Of a DNA stretch of 64,000 nucleotides, positions 55,172 through 63,772 are shown piece after piece (within the stretch, counting starts at the first letter, position 1; each line of letters begins with the position of its first letter). Both the position numbers and the translations under genes were made by a program. Under the pieces are notes generated by a model. It saw nothing but the letters and a program-made list of their open reading frames with translations. It was not told the DNA's origin and did not search any database. The stretch is from Enterococcus avium ATCC 14025. GTDB lineage: Bacteria > Bacillota > Bacilli > Lactobacillales > Enterococcaceae. The DNA lies in NCBI RefSeq assembly GCF_000406965.1, contig NZ_KE136367.1, positions 37,822-101,821 on the forward strand. Direction: 5' to 3'.

Positions 55172-56005
55172 TTAGAATTTGGCGATTTCACTGTAAAAAT
55201 CGGACATCTTCCGTTGATAAGCTTGCGGTGTAATGCCCGTCATCAGTTTAAAATCACGATTGAAGTGAGAGAAATCGTAATAACCGGCGGGTTCCAACAC
55301 TTTTGTAATTACCCCTTGCCTTCGATTTAGTAAACGGATCGTTTGATTAACTCGGACTAAACGAGCAAACATTTTGGTGCTCATTCCCAGATATTCATTA
55401 AACAGTCGCGTAAGATGGCGTTCACTATAAAATACCTCATTAGACAACTTCTTTAAGGAGATATTTCCTGATTGTTGAACGATCATTTTTCTCGAAGTAG
55501 CCAACTCTGGCGGACAGTCCTTTAAGAGAGCATGAACAAATAGACGATCAACTCCAGCCAGTAGCTCTTCCACACTTTCCGCTGCCTCCAACAATTCCAT
55601 CAGTACCTGATTCAATTTGGCATGAAGCAATTGAAAAGAAAAATGCCGATCCGCTAATTCATTTTGCTTAAGACTTAGAAACGCATGAAGTCCAGCCGGT
55701 TGAAATTCCACGATGAATATCTGATTGAAAGTCGCAGCTTCCTCACCTACATTGGCAGCCGCAGTCATTGGCCCAAGTAGCTGGTTCTCGATTTGATGGT
55801 CCTTAAACCCGCATACTAATGTCCCACAACCATGAGGAATGACCGTATAATTCTCAGAAATCGCCTGTTTCGTCGGAAAAGTCAATGTATAATTCGAAAT
55901 ATAAGGCAACAATGCCGCATGTGGCCTCACATACATACAGTCTTGATTCCGAAAAATAATCCGTTGATTCTGCGGATACAAAAACAACGCCTTTTGATTG
56001 ATCAT
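55172..56005 (-). CDS. AraC-family transcriptional regulator
   Basis: The C-terminal 100 residues form the double HTH (ISLKKLSNEVFYSERHLTRL and AGYYDFSHFNRDFKLMTGIT). The N-terminal 160 residues resemble the DUF6597-type sensor domain. SD GAGGTGAGG precedes ATG at 56005 and is the end of a repeat. The downstream VOC gene is the likeliest target. Confidence 0.86.
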   Translation of the reverse strand: MINQKALFLYPQNQRIIFRNQDCMYVRPHAALLPYISNYTLTFPTKQAISENYTVIPHGCGTLVCGFKDHQIENQLLGPMTAAANVGEEAATFNQIFIVEFQPAGLHAFLSLKQNELADRHFSFQLLHAKLNQVLMELLEAAESVEELLAGVDRLFVHALLKDCPPELATSRKMIVQQSGNISLKKLSNEVFYSERHLTRLFNEYLGMSTKMFARLVRVNQTIRLLNRRQGVITKVLEPAGYYDFSHFNRDFKLMTGITPQAYQRKMSDFYSEIAKF

Positions 56006-56011
56006 TCCCTC

Positions 56012-56126
56012 ACCTCATTCATAGTAACGATTCAATTTTGGTTAAAATTGATTGATTTTCATTCCGGATACCATTTTACTAATCTACTGAAGTAGAAAGT
56101 AAAACTGGCAACTTCATTCATATTAA
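56012..56126 (-). repeat. SD-linked structured repeat upstream of the AraC gene
   Basis: On the minus strand it begins ATGAAGTTGCCAGTTTTACTT and ends ACTATGAATGAGGTG. The arms are AGTAAAA and TTTTACT, changed together relative to the AGTGGAA/TTCCACT version. It is the shortest full copy. Confidence 0.75.
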
Positions 56127-56195
56127 TGACTCAATTCTATCATCATATCAAGACTTTTTTAGTTGCTACTAGATATTCATAACTTCCTTAAATAG

Positions 56196-56212
56196 TTATA
56201 ACGTGTTATAAT
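56196..56212 (+). promoter_or_regulatory. Operator overlapping the -10 box of the toxin-antitoxin pair
   Basis: TTATAAC and GTTATAA (56196-56202, 56205-56211) are a perfect palindrome around GT. TATAAT at 56207-56212 is the -10 box. This fits autorepression by the AbrB-type antitoxin. Confidence 0.75.
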
Positions 56213-56235
56213 TCTATAAAAAAGAGGGGATTTGA

Positions 56236-56490
56236 ATGGGACAAATCAAAGTACGGAAGATTGGTAATTCCGTTGGAGGAATATTCCCTAAAGAATGGGG
56301 ATTACACGAGGGAGATATCTTGGAGGTTAAAAAAGAAGGAAATTACTTCATATTAGATGCCCAAGAAGTCGCAAAAAAGAAAGATCGTGAGTTAATCGAA
56401 GAGAGTTTTGCAGAGTTTGAAACGAATCATACTGTTTCTGAAGAAGAAATGACTACGCTCTTTAGCAAATATGGTTGGGGTGAGAAATGA
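56236..56490 (+). CDS. AbrB/MazE-like antitoxin
   Basis: The 84-residue protein has the swapped-hairpin AbrB fold pattern (IKVRKIGNSVGGIFPKEWGL, then GDILEVKKEGNYFIL) and an acidic C-terminal half that would bind and neutralise a toxin. It starts after GAGGGG. The toxin gene overlaps its end by four bases (ATGA), the usual coupling of type II systems. Confidence 0.86.
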   Translation: MGQIKVRKIGNSVGGIFPKEWGLHEGDILEVKKEGNYFILDAQEVAKKKDRELIEESFAEFETNHTVSEEEMTTLFSKYGWGEK

Positions 56491-56804
56491 AATCTTATCA
56501 GCTCATTTATTCCGTCTCTTTTAGAAATAGCCTGATCCAGCTTATATCGGAATGGGAGAACGAACTTTTTCTTTCAGAAGAAAAAATCAAACACTTCGTT
56601 CAATTAATTTATCGCTCACTAGAATTATTAAAACTATTTCCTAAAATGTATGAAGATGTTTCTCCATTATATGGTTTTGACATTCCGACTTATCGAATCT
56701 TGATTGGTCAAAGTTATGCAATCTTTTACCGAATCGATGAAGAGAATCATTCAGTTCTAATTGGAAAAATCTTTAAACAGAAACAAATGCATCTGAAATT
56801 TTAA
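56487..56804 (+). CDS. RelE/ParE-like toxin
   Basis: The 105-residue protein has the RelE/ParE layout: an N-terminal strand (YQLIYSVSFRNSLIQLIS), two helices and C-terminal strands (IPTYRILIGQSYAIFYRIDE, then VLIGKIFKQKQ). Its basic C-terminal edge is typical. Whether it cleaves mRNA on the ribosome (RelE) or poisons gyrase (ParE) cannot be told. A RelE/ParE toxin with an AbrB-type antitoxin is a mixed pairing. Confidence 0.82.
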   Translation: MKSYQLIYSVSFRNSLIQLISEWENELFLSEEKIKHFVQLIYRSLELLKLFPKMYEDVSPLYGFDIPTYRILIGQSYAIFYRIDEENHSVLIGKIFKQKQMHLKF

Positions 56805-56825
56805 AAGACCAAGCACAATGATTAA

Positions 56826-56864
56826 CTAAAAAACTGCGACTCTCATCGAGAATCGCAGTTTTCC
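56826..56864. terminator. Bidirectional terminator
   Basis: AACTGCGA and TCGCAGTT flank an inner CTCTC/GAGAG-type stem, with A and T runs outside. It lies between the toxin gene and the convergent gltX gene. Confidence 0.85.
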
Positions 56865-56866
56865 AT

Positions 56867-58378
56867 TTATTTAGTTAGAAACGCCAACGCATTGTCAATC
56901 AAATGCTGAACCGTTTCTTTCGGCATAACCGACATAATATCTGTGATTTGAGGAGCAGATTTACTGTCGGTGAAGACGACGTTCAACGGCATATACAGTT
57001 TACGACCCTTTTGTCCTGTTTCTGCTTGAACAGCTGACAAGATGGCAGGATAATCCACTGGTTCTGTCGCATCTTTTATTTTTTCTGACATCGCAGTCAA
57101 AATTTGTTTAACGCCTTCGCTATCAAATTCTGCCAAGTCGGTATAAGTGAAGGTCACTTGGTTGGCATTTTTGATAAACAAGATTTTTTCCATAAATGTC
57201 ATTAAAGTCTTGGCTTCTGTGTGATAGATATCCACGACTTTTTTAACAAAATCAAGATCCTTTTCGATGCCGATTGCTTTTAATTGTTCTGCTACGTCTG
57301 TTTCAGCAGCGTCAACTAACAGCATGATTCGTCTAGTTAATTCGTCAACGGAAGTTTTTTTAATGTATTCCGCATTGGTCCAGTCAAGTTTCTTTTGATC
57401 GAAATAAGCAGGCGAAGCAGACATCCGATTGATATCGTAAGCTTCGATCAATTCATCACGAGTGAACAATTCTTTTTCTCCCACTGGTGACCAACCAAGA
57501 AAGGCGATAAAGTTCAGCAACGCTTCATTCAAGTAACCATATTTACGATATTGACTAATGAATTGCAGGGTATTTTTATCACGTTTACTCAATTTTTTAT
57601 GAGTATCCAAGCTATAGATCAGTGTGATATGACCAAATAGCGGTTGCGGGATACCTAGTGCTTCGTATACTGCGATTTGTTTTGGTGTATTCGCAATATG
57701 GTCATCCCCGCGTAAAACATGAGTCATCTTCATCAAATAGTCGTCAATCACTACGGCAAAATTGTACGTTGCCATGCCATTACTTTTTTCAATAATGAAA
57801 TCTCCGCCGATATTGTCTGAATTGAATTCCACCCGGCCTTTAATCATATCGTCCCAGCCATAAACATGGTCTTCAGGCAAATGAAGGCGAACGGTCGGTT
57901 TTCGGCCTTCTGCTTCGGCTTGTTTGATTTGTTCTTCTGTTGCGCCATACCAGCGACCATCATAATGAGGCGCGATTTTGGCTTCGATTTGTTGGTCATG
58001 TAATTCTTTTAATTCTTCTTCGGTGGCATAGTCTTTATAGGCTAAACCAGCGTCTAATAATTGTTGTACATATTTGTGATACAAATTCACACGATCTTTT
58101 TGGTGGTAAGGGGCAAATTCAACTTTCGGTTTATCCGGACCTTCGTCCCAGTCGATACCTAACCAATGAAGATTTTCCATCTGGCTTTCTTCACCATGCG
58201 GAACATTTCTTTTCAAGTCAGTATCCTCGATTCGCAATACCCAAGTTCCCTTATAATGTTTGGCAAACAGATAGTTGAATAACGCCGATTGCGCATTCCC
58301 TAAATGTAAAAAACCTGTTGGACTTGGTGCGTAACGAACTCGTACGTCGCCGGTAACTTCTACTTTGTCTTTTTTCAA
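56867..58378 (-). CDS. gltX: Glutamyl-tRNA synthetase in the GAD operon
   Basis: The HIGH-type motif is APSPTGFLHLGNAQ and the KMSKS-type motif KLSKRDKN, with the CP1 and anticodon-binding domains in a 503-residue protein. It is complete. It starts with TTG at 58378 after GGAGGG. It follows gadB by 75 bases on the same strand, a linkage seen in some lactobacilli GAD loci. It may be the only gltX or a second copy coupled to glutamate metabolism; the window cannot decide. Confidence 0.93.
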   Translation of the reverse strand: MKKDKVEVTGDVRVRYAPSPTGFLHLGNAQSALFNYLFAKHYKGTWVLRIEDTDLKRNVPHGEESQMENLHWLGIDWDEGPDKPKVEFAPYHQKDRVNLYHKYVQQLLDAGLAYKDYATEEELKELHDQQIEAKIAPHYDGRWYGATEEQIKQAEAEGRKPTVRLHLPEDHVYGWDDMIKGRVEFNSDNIGGDFIIEKSNGMATYNFAVVIDDYLMKMTHVLRGDDHIANTPKQIAVYEALGIPQPLFGHITLIYSLDTHKKLSKRDKNTLQFISQYRKYGYLNEALLNFIAFLGWSPVGEKELFTRDELIEAYDINRMSASPAYFDQKKLDWTNAEYIKKTSVDELTRRIMLLVDAAETDVAEQLKAIGIEKDLDFVKKVVDIYHTEAKTLMTFMEKILFIKNANQVTFTYTDLAEFDSEGVKQILTAMSEKIKDATEPVDYPAILSAVQAETGQKGRKLYMPLNVVFTDSKSAPQITDIMSVMPKETVQHLIDNALAFLTK

Positions 58379-58453
58379 TTTGATTCCCTCCAGTTTAAAA
58401 GCCCTAATAAATAATGCAATTATTAGGACTTTAATAACAGATGCTATTATAGG

Positions 58454-59830
58454 TTAAGATGCGTGATGAATCAAATGATTACGATTTAGATCGTCAATTG
58501 CGCGATGTAAATCATCAATGAAGTCATCACAGATAGCCATGGTCATAGCTGGACGAACGACGATTCGGCTAATAGTTACATCGTCAAGATCTTTTGGAAG
58601 TGGATAAGCAGGCACTTGCCAGCCGTATTCCTTCAACTTGTCTTCTAAATCGTATAGATTCCAAGTTAATTCGATATTATCCGCAATTTTCCAACAGTTG
58701 ATTGGTAATTTTGATCCATCATTGATGATATCAAAAATACCTAGTGCTTTTAATTCTGTATTGATTCGTTTAGATACTTCTCTGACATTGTTCATGATAG
58801 CTGTGAATCCTTCACGACCAAAACGAATCAAGTTGTAGTATTGTGCCACAATATGTGCCCCGCTATGTGAGAAGTTAATAGCGATCGAATCTACGCTGCT
58901 TCCAAGGTAAGGTACAGCAAAACGCATTTCTGATGGTAAATATTCTTCCGTATTTTCACGCCAAACAATCCAGCCAATCCCAGGATAGACCATCCCGTAT
59001 TTATGTCCTGAAACATTGATTGATGCTACATTTTTCAAACGGAAATCCCATGGTTTGAACCCATCAACAAATGGTGCAAAGAAACCGCCAAAGGCTGCGT
59101 CTACGTGGATTTTGATTGGTAATTTAGCTGTTTTGTTGTATTCAGAAACAAGTTCATCTAATTTTTGAATATCATCTACTTGGCCAGTGTAAGTGATCCC
59201 TTGGATACCTACGACCCCAATCGTATTTTCATCTACGTAATCCATCACGATGTCAGTATTTAATGACATATGGTTTTCATCCATTGGAATTTCCCGCATC
59301 TCGACATTCCAGTACGTACAGAATTTTTCCCATACTACTTGGAATGCAGACATGATAACTAAGTTAGGTTTGTGTTCATGCAAGTTGTCGATATCTAATC
59401 CGGCTGCTTTTGCGCGGTGTTTCCAGCTGTGCAACAAAGCCAATCCGCCTAGCATACAACCTTCTGAAGAACCTACTGTTGAAGTTCCGATGAAGTCTTT
59501 ATATAATTCTTTGCCTTCACCAATATTCCACATATGGGCAATCATACTAATTGAATAATTTTCCATTGCTGTGGTTTTTGGATATTCTGATTTGTCAATC
59601 GCATTCGTTTCAAGTGAACCAAGCATCAAGCGATCCGCTTGTGGTTCCATTTGAGTCGTACAGAATGTAGCCAAATTTTGATCTGCTTTCGCTTCATTCA
59701 ACCGAATATGATTGACGAGCGTCTCGGCTGTGTCAGGGTTCATACCCTCATCAGGTAATACTTGTTTAGGCATGCTACGTGCTGCTTCTCTGCTTCCTAA
59801 AAATGAACTTTCTAAATAATCTGTATGCAT
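58454..59830 (-). CDS. gadB: Glutamate decarboxylase
   Basis: The PLP-binding Lys is in NVSGHKYGMVYPGIGW (about residue 280), and the cofactor Asp-Ala in HVDAAFGGFF. The segment STVGSSEGCMLGG near residue 120 lines the active site. The 458-residue protein is of normal length. It converts glutamate to GABA and consumes a proton, giving acid resistance with the GadC antiporter. The SD AATAAGGAG lies at the end of a repeat element. Confidence 0.97.
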   Translation of the reverse strand: MHTDYLESSFLGSREAARSMPKQVLPDEGMNPDTAETLVNHIRLNEAKADQNLATFCTTQMEPQADRLMLGSLETNAIDKSEYPKTTAMENYSISMIAHMWNIGEGKELYKDFIGTSTVGSSEGCMLGGLALLHSWKHRAKAAGLDIDNLHEHKPNLVIMSAFQVVWEKFCTYWNVEMREIPMDENHMSLNTDIVMDYVDENTIGVVGIQGITYTGQVDDIQKLDELVSEYNKTAKLPIKIHVDAAFGGFFAPFVDGFKPWDFRLKNVASINVSGHKYGMVYPGIGWIVWRENTEEYLPSEMRFAVPYLGSSVDSIAINFSHSGAHIVAQYYNLIRFGREGFTAIMNNVREVSKRINTELKALGIFDIINDGSKLPINCWKIADNIELTWNLYDLEDKLKEYGWQVPAYPLPKDLDDVTISRIVVRPAMTMAICDDFIDDLHRAIDDLNRNHLIHHAS

Positions 59831-59840
59831 TTAAAAGATC

Positions 59841-59990
59841 TCCTTATTCGTATTAAAGTAATCATTTTTCCAGGGGAAAATGAGTTCGTTTCTCTTGCCG
59901 TATATCATTCCGCTAAACTTCTCTAGCTGTATTTCAAAAAACTTTTTATTTTCTTGCTGCCTAGATAAACTGTGAAAAGCGGAACTGACA
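59841..59990 (-). repeat. SD-linked structured repeat, gadB-proximal tandem copy
   Basis: It is nearly identical to the next 150 bp. On the minus strand it starts GGATGTCAGTTCCGCTTTTC, has arms AGCGGAA/TTCCGCT and the hairpin CATTTTCCCCTGGAAAAATG, and ends AATACGAATAAGGAGA, the gadB SD. Confidence 0.92.
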
Positions 59991-60149
59991 TCCTTATTCG
60001 TATTAAAGTAATCATTTTTCCAGGGAAAAATGAGTTCGTTTCTCTTGCCGTATATCATTCCGCTAAACTTCTCTAGCTGTATTTCAAAAAACTTTTTTAT
60101 TTTCTTACTGCCTAGATAAACTGTGAAAAGCGGAACTGACATCCTTATT
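59991..60149 (-). repeat. SD-linked structured repeat, gadC-proximal tandem copy
   Basis: It repeats 59841-59990 with only a few base changes and one extra T. At its gadC-side end lies a third AAATAAGGATG, so each repeat is flanked by SD-like direct repeats about 150 bp apart. Confidence 0.92.
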
Positions 60150-60167
60150 TGTACTTTCTTATATTTT

Positions 60168-61646
60168 CTAATGAACTTGATGGTGCAAATTTTTTCCTGA
60201 TTTATCATGATGATGCAAGGTCCAATTTCCATGGAACAAATACATGATGAAAGGTATAAAGAAAACGATGATAAAAGCCGTTAATAATAATGTTAGGTAC
60301 GTATGTTTTTGTTGCATGCTGTAAGCAGCTGGTGGGAAGAATGTTACGACAAACCCGAAAGCTGATAAAACTAAACCTAGAACACCCATGATGACACGCA
60401 TTACTTTTGATTTGGCTGCACGGAATGTCCGATGCAAATCGTCGTGTTTGAACACTAAAACTAAATAAGTAACAAACATCAGCATATACATTAAGGTATA
60501 CAGAGCAACCGTTAAACTCATCGCTGTTTGGAATGAAAGGTTTGATTTGTCTCCACCGGCACCAAAGGTTAGTAACGCAGCCATGATTGAGACGATCACA
60601 CCTTGCAAGATCATGACGTTCGTTTCGACACCATAAGGATTTATTTTAGCAAAGCGTTCTGGCAAGTAGCCTTCTTTCGCTGCTTCGTACATTCCAGCAT
60701 TTGGTCCAACGACCCAACTGCTGATTTCACCAATGATCCCAATTGCTAGTAGCAAACCAATCAACCGTTCAATAAAGACCACATTGATCCATGGAAATTG
60801 TTGAACCAAAGCGCCATAAGCATAAACAATACCAGTACTTAATTGAATTTTGGCATTGGGAATTGTTGCCCCGATTGAAATCGTTCCGATAATATCAGAA
60901 GCAATCGCACAAATTGCCAAGGCCATCATTACTTTTGGATAAATAGATGGTTTCTTTAAGTCTTTAACGTGAGTAGCTGAACCTTCCGCCCCTGCAAAGG
61001 CTAAAATAAATGGCACAAATCCGACTAACACGTTGCCGCTCCAGCTTGATGGTAAAATCGTGTGTGGATTGATTTTGATTAGCATAGGATTACCCTTTAC
61101 TAAATAAGTAATCGTTAAGAACAACAATAGAAAGACTGGAATAATAACCCCAATTGTAAAACTCCATTGAGCAATTTTTCCTGTGATTTTTGTTCCCCGT
61201 TGTTGTGCGAAGATCAAGCCCCACAAGATAACCATCATGATGATGAATTTGAACAATGGATTCGTATTAATAACTGGAACGTTGAAAGTGATTGATAAAC
61301 AGCCAATGATGAAATACATCATGGTACACATACCAACTGTGATGTGAATCCATTGGTAAAATAGAGCAGACCAACCTAGGCGTTCACCTAGCATATGACG
61401 TCCCCAAGTAAAGATCCCGCCTTTACTCCAGCCATCAACTGAAGCCATTTCTCCAGCGGACCGAGTAACGGGAATGAACCATAGAATCCCTGCTAAAAAT
61501 AGGAAAAACAATGCTGTTGGTCCTTGTTTAGCGAAGGCCGCAAAACCGTAGACTGTCATGACCATTGAAGTAGTCATTGAGAATAGTTGAACACCTGTGA
61601 GCTGATTATGATCGCTGATAGAGGCGTTCTTCTCTTCGTTATTCAT
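60168..61646 (-). CDS. gadC: Glutamate:GABA antiporter
   Basis: The 492-residue APC-family transporter has 12 hydrophobic segments and the GadC pattern (LFSMTTSMVMTVYGFAAFA, PFILAFAGAEGSATHVKDLK). Its C-terminal tail is His-rich (LHHHDKSGKNLHHQVH), which in E. coli GadC forms a pH-dependent plug. ATG at 61646 follows AAAGGATG; in-frame ATGs further upstream cross the promoter. It is the first gene of gadC-gadB-gltX. Confidence 0.94.
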   Translation of the reverse strand: MNNEEKNASISDHNQLTGVQLFSMTTSMVMTVYGFAAFAKQGPTALFFLFLAGILWFIPVTRSAGEMASVDGWSKGGIFTWGRHMLGERLGWSALFYQWIHITVGMCTMMYFIIGCLSITFNVPVINTNPLFKFIIMMVILWGLIFAQQRGTKITGKIAQWSFTIGVIIPVFLLLFLTITYLVKGNPMLIKINPHTILPSSWSGNVLVGFVPFILAFAGAEGSATHVKDLKKPSIYPKVMMALAICAIASDIIGTISIGATIPNAKIQLSTGIVYAYGALVQQFPWINVVFIERLIGLLLAIGIIGEISSWVVGPNAGMYEAAKEGYLPERFAKINPYGVETNVMILQGVIVSIMAALLTFGAGGDKSNLSFQTAMSLTVALYTLMYMLMFVTYLVLVFKHDDLHRTFRAAKSKVMRVIMGVLGLVLSAFGFVVTFFPPAAYSMQQKHTYLTLLLTAFIIVFFIPFIMYLFHGNWTLHHHDKSGKNLHHQVH

Positions 61647-61707
61647 TTGTGACACATCCTTTAAATTCATTGCAATCGAAGTGCGCACTTTTCGAACTAC
61701 AGCCATC

Positions 61708-61735
61708 ATCATAGACTTTACACAATCAAAGTCAA
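61708..61735 (-). promoter_or_regulatory. Promoter of the gadC-gadB-gltX operon
   Basis: On the minus strand TTGACT and TATGAT are separated by 16 bases, about 60 bases before the gadC start. Confidence 0.65.
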
Positions 61736-62068
61736 ACCACGCCAGACATAGCAAATTAGAAAAAATATTAAAAGACATGCTGTCACCACGATGGAAGAAA
61801 ACCTTTAATCATCGCCCTTTTCCATGAAATCTAGTGGTAAATAAAAAAGGTTTTTAAGAAAAAAAGGAAAAGGTTCAAATTGTGCAAAAAATAGACGCAA
61901 ACTTTTAGAAAGCCAGCACAAATTTTTTGTATCAAATGATAGTTCTCACAAAAAAAGCGGATGCAAAAAAGAATCCTCGCAATTATCTTTAAATCAACTT
62001 TCACATAGTGCTTACCCCTCCTTTAATCATTGCGGATTATACTAGTGACCTTGAGGGAGTGTTAATTC
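61736..62068. other. Divergent regulatory region between gadC and the Mga-like gene
   Basis: The region is AT-rich with a TATACT at about 62037-62042 near the Mga-like start. No strong palindrome was found, but this is where the regulator would act on both units. Confidence 0.5.
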
Positions 62069-63577
62069 ATGAGCATCGATCTATTATTAGATTTTGAAAG
62101 TCAGGCGCTTTTTGCCATTTTTACTTATTTAAAGGAAAATCCAGGCTTTCACGATATCAATGAAATTTCAGAGCAAATTGGTTTTGAAAAACGAACAACG
62201 TTGAAATATTTAGAGCGTTTAGCGATGCTTTCTAACGAAGTAAAGGAACATATTGGAATCGATCCGCTAACTATATCGGAGCGGAACTACCGAATTATTC
62301 AACAAAATTATGTGGAGAACAAAGAATTGAGCTTAGCCATCTATCACATCTCGATCAAGATTGACCTGCTGGAGGGGTTACTGCTAAATAAAGAAAATAC
62401 GATGGATTCCCTGACGGACAAATACAACCTGAGTTATTCCACCTTGAAAAAAGATGTGTACGAAGTGCGGGATTTCCTTAAAGAAGCCAATATTGATCTT
62501 CATATTAGAAATGGCGAGATTGTATTATCCGGTTTAGAACCGACGATTCGCCTCTTCTTCTTGAGCTTCTTTTGGCAGCTATACGGCGGCTACGGGCATC
62601 CCTTTAATATCGAAAATTCGACTGAAAAGAATTTTATTTTTGAGAAACTCAGCTTTCTACTTTCAGATCAAATCGACCCGATCACTAAAATTCAATATGA
62701 TTATCTAGTAGATATTACGCTGATCCGTTATCTATCCAATCATCCGATTGAAAATAATGAACTGCCGGTGGAATCCATCCTGATCGGAAATAAATTTGTC
62801 CAGCATTTTCATTTTATTACGGAAGAAAATGTCTCGGCTTACGCGAATTTTAAAGATGAACTTTATTTTATGCTATTATTCTTACAATCAAAAATGGTCT
62901 TTTATCGCAACACCAGCTTCTTCCGTGAAATAAAGAAATATCACCAAGAGATAGATTCAAATATCTATCAGGCCAATCAGTTCTTTTTTCAAAACATCGG
63001 TCTGCTTTTTAACCAATTTGAATTTGACTATGACGAACTGGAAAAAGAACTATATGTCATTCATACACGCTTATTGTTCAAAAGCTTTTATAATTATGTA
63101 CCAATCGGCGAGCATCACAATCTTTATCCGGAAGATATGGCGATTGTACAAGAAAATCTGCGGGTTCGTTTTGAAAATATTTGTCCACGTAATAGCCTAA
63201 TTTATTCACAGCTTGACTACGCCATTTTTCTTTACGCCGCTTTAAGTATTGCTAATGAATTTATGACAGAATATGAATTATCTATTTTTATTGATGATTC
63301 AAAAGGCGAGTTTAATTCTATCTGGCTAAAAAAATTCTTTATGAAAAGTACTAACGGACTAGTTAAATTGAATTTTGTCGATCCAAATCGCTTTTTATTA
63401 GCCGATGAATCTGTTGATTTGATTATCAGTACGAATAAATTTTTCCCAATCAAGAACGTCCACAACAAACCCATCCTGTTTCTAGAATGCAAAGACAAAT
63501 ACGAAGACCTGAAAAATGTTCAATCGATGGTTCGAAAGATTATGATGGAGAAAAATAAATTGCTGCAAGTAAAATAA
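62069..63577 (+). CDS. Mga-like regulator, candidate GAD operon regulator
   Basis: The 502-residue protein has two N-terminal HTH motifs (HDINEISEQIGFEKRTTLKY and MDSLTDKYNLSYSTLKKDVY), a PRD-like middle and a C-terminal EIIB-like part (SVDLIISTNKFFPI). This is the Mga/AtxA layout, as in the other regulator at 11-12.5 kb. It is divergent from gadC, so it is the best candidate regulator of the acid-resistance operon. GAD regulators known elsewhere are of other families. SD GAGGGAGTG precedes ATG at 62069. Confidence 0.82.
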   Translation: MSIDLLLDFESQALFAIFTYLKENPGFHDINEISEQIGFEKRTTLKYLERLAMLSNEVKEHIGIDPLTISERNYRIIQQNYVENKELSLAIYHISIKIDLLEGLLLNKENTMDSLTDKYNLSYSTLKKDVYEVRDFLKEANIDLHIRNGEIVLSGLEPTIRLFFLSFFWQLYGGYGHPFNIENSTEKNFIFEKLSFLLSDQIDPITKIQYDYLVDITLIRYLSNHPIENNELPVESILIGNKFVQHFHFITEENVSAYANFKDELYFMLLFLQSKMVFYRNTSFFREIKKYHQEIDSNIYQANQFFFQNIGLLFNQFEFDYDELEKELYVIHTRLLFKSFYNYVPIGEHHNLYPEDMAIVQENLRVRFENICPRNSLIYSQLDYAIFLYAALSIANEFMTEYELSIFIDDSKGEFNSIWLKKFFMKSTNGLVKLNFVDPNRFLLADESVDLIISTNKFFPIKNVHNKPILFLECKDKYEDLKNVQSMVRKIMMEKNKLLQVK

Positions 63578-63737
63578 AATAATGAACACTTTCCAAACAT
63601 AAATCTGACTTTTTGGATTTTATTAGAATATTTTCATTTTATAGAAGACATAGCCAGCAAAGTATCCCATGCAAAACAATTATTCTATGCTATACTACCC
63701 ACAGTTAGTTTCTCTTTCCAAAATAAAACTAACGAAC

Positions 63738-63772
63738 GAAGACGATCGACCGACATATTCGATCGTCTTTGC
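63738..63772 (+). terminator. Hairpin beyond the Mga-like gene
   Basis: AAGACGATCGA and TCGATCGTCTT form a strong stem around a 9-base loop with a short T run. It could terminate the Mga-like transcript or belong to the leader of the repeat array that follows. Confidence 0.6.

Noticed and set aside
59831..60232. A 133-codon minus-strand frame with two internal 35-residue repeats, between gadB and gadC
   Set aside because: It reads through the two tandem 150-bp DNA repeats and overlaps the gadC end. The peptide repetition only mirrors the DNA repeat, and the frame has no SD.
61647..61778. 44-residue N-terminal extension of GadC
   Set aside because: It would cover the probable TTGACT/TATGAT promoter, and the ATG at 61646 has a good SD.
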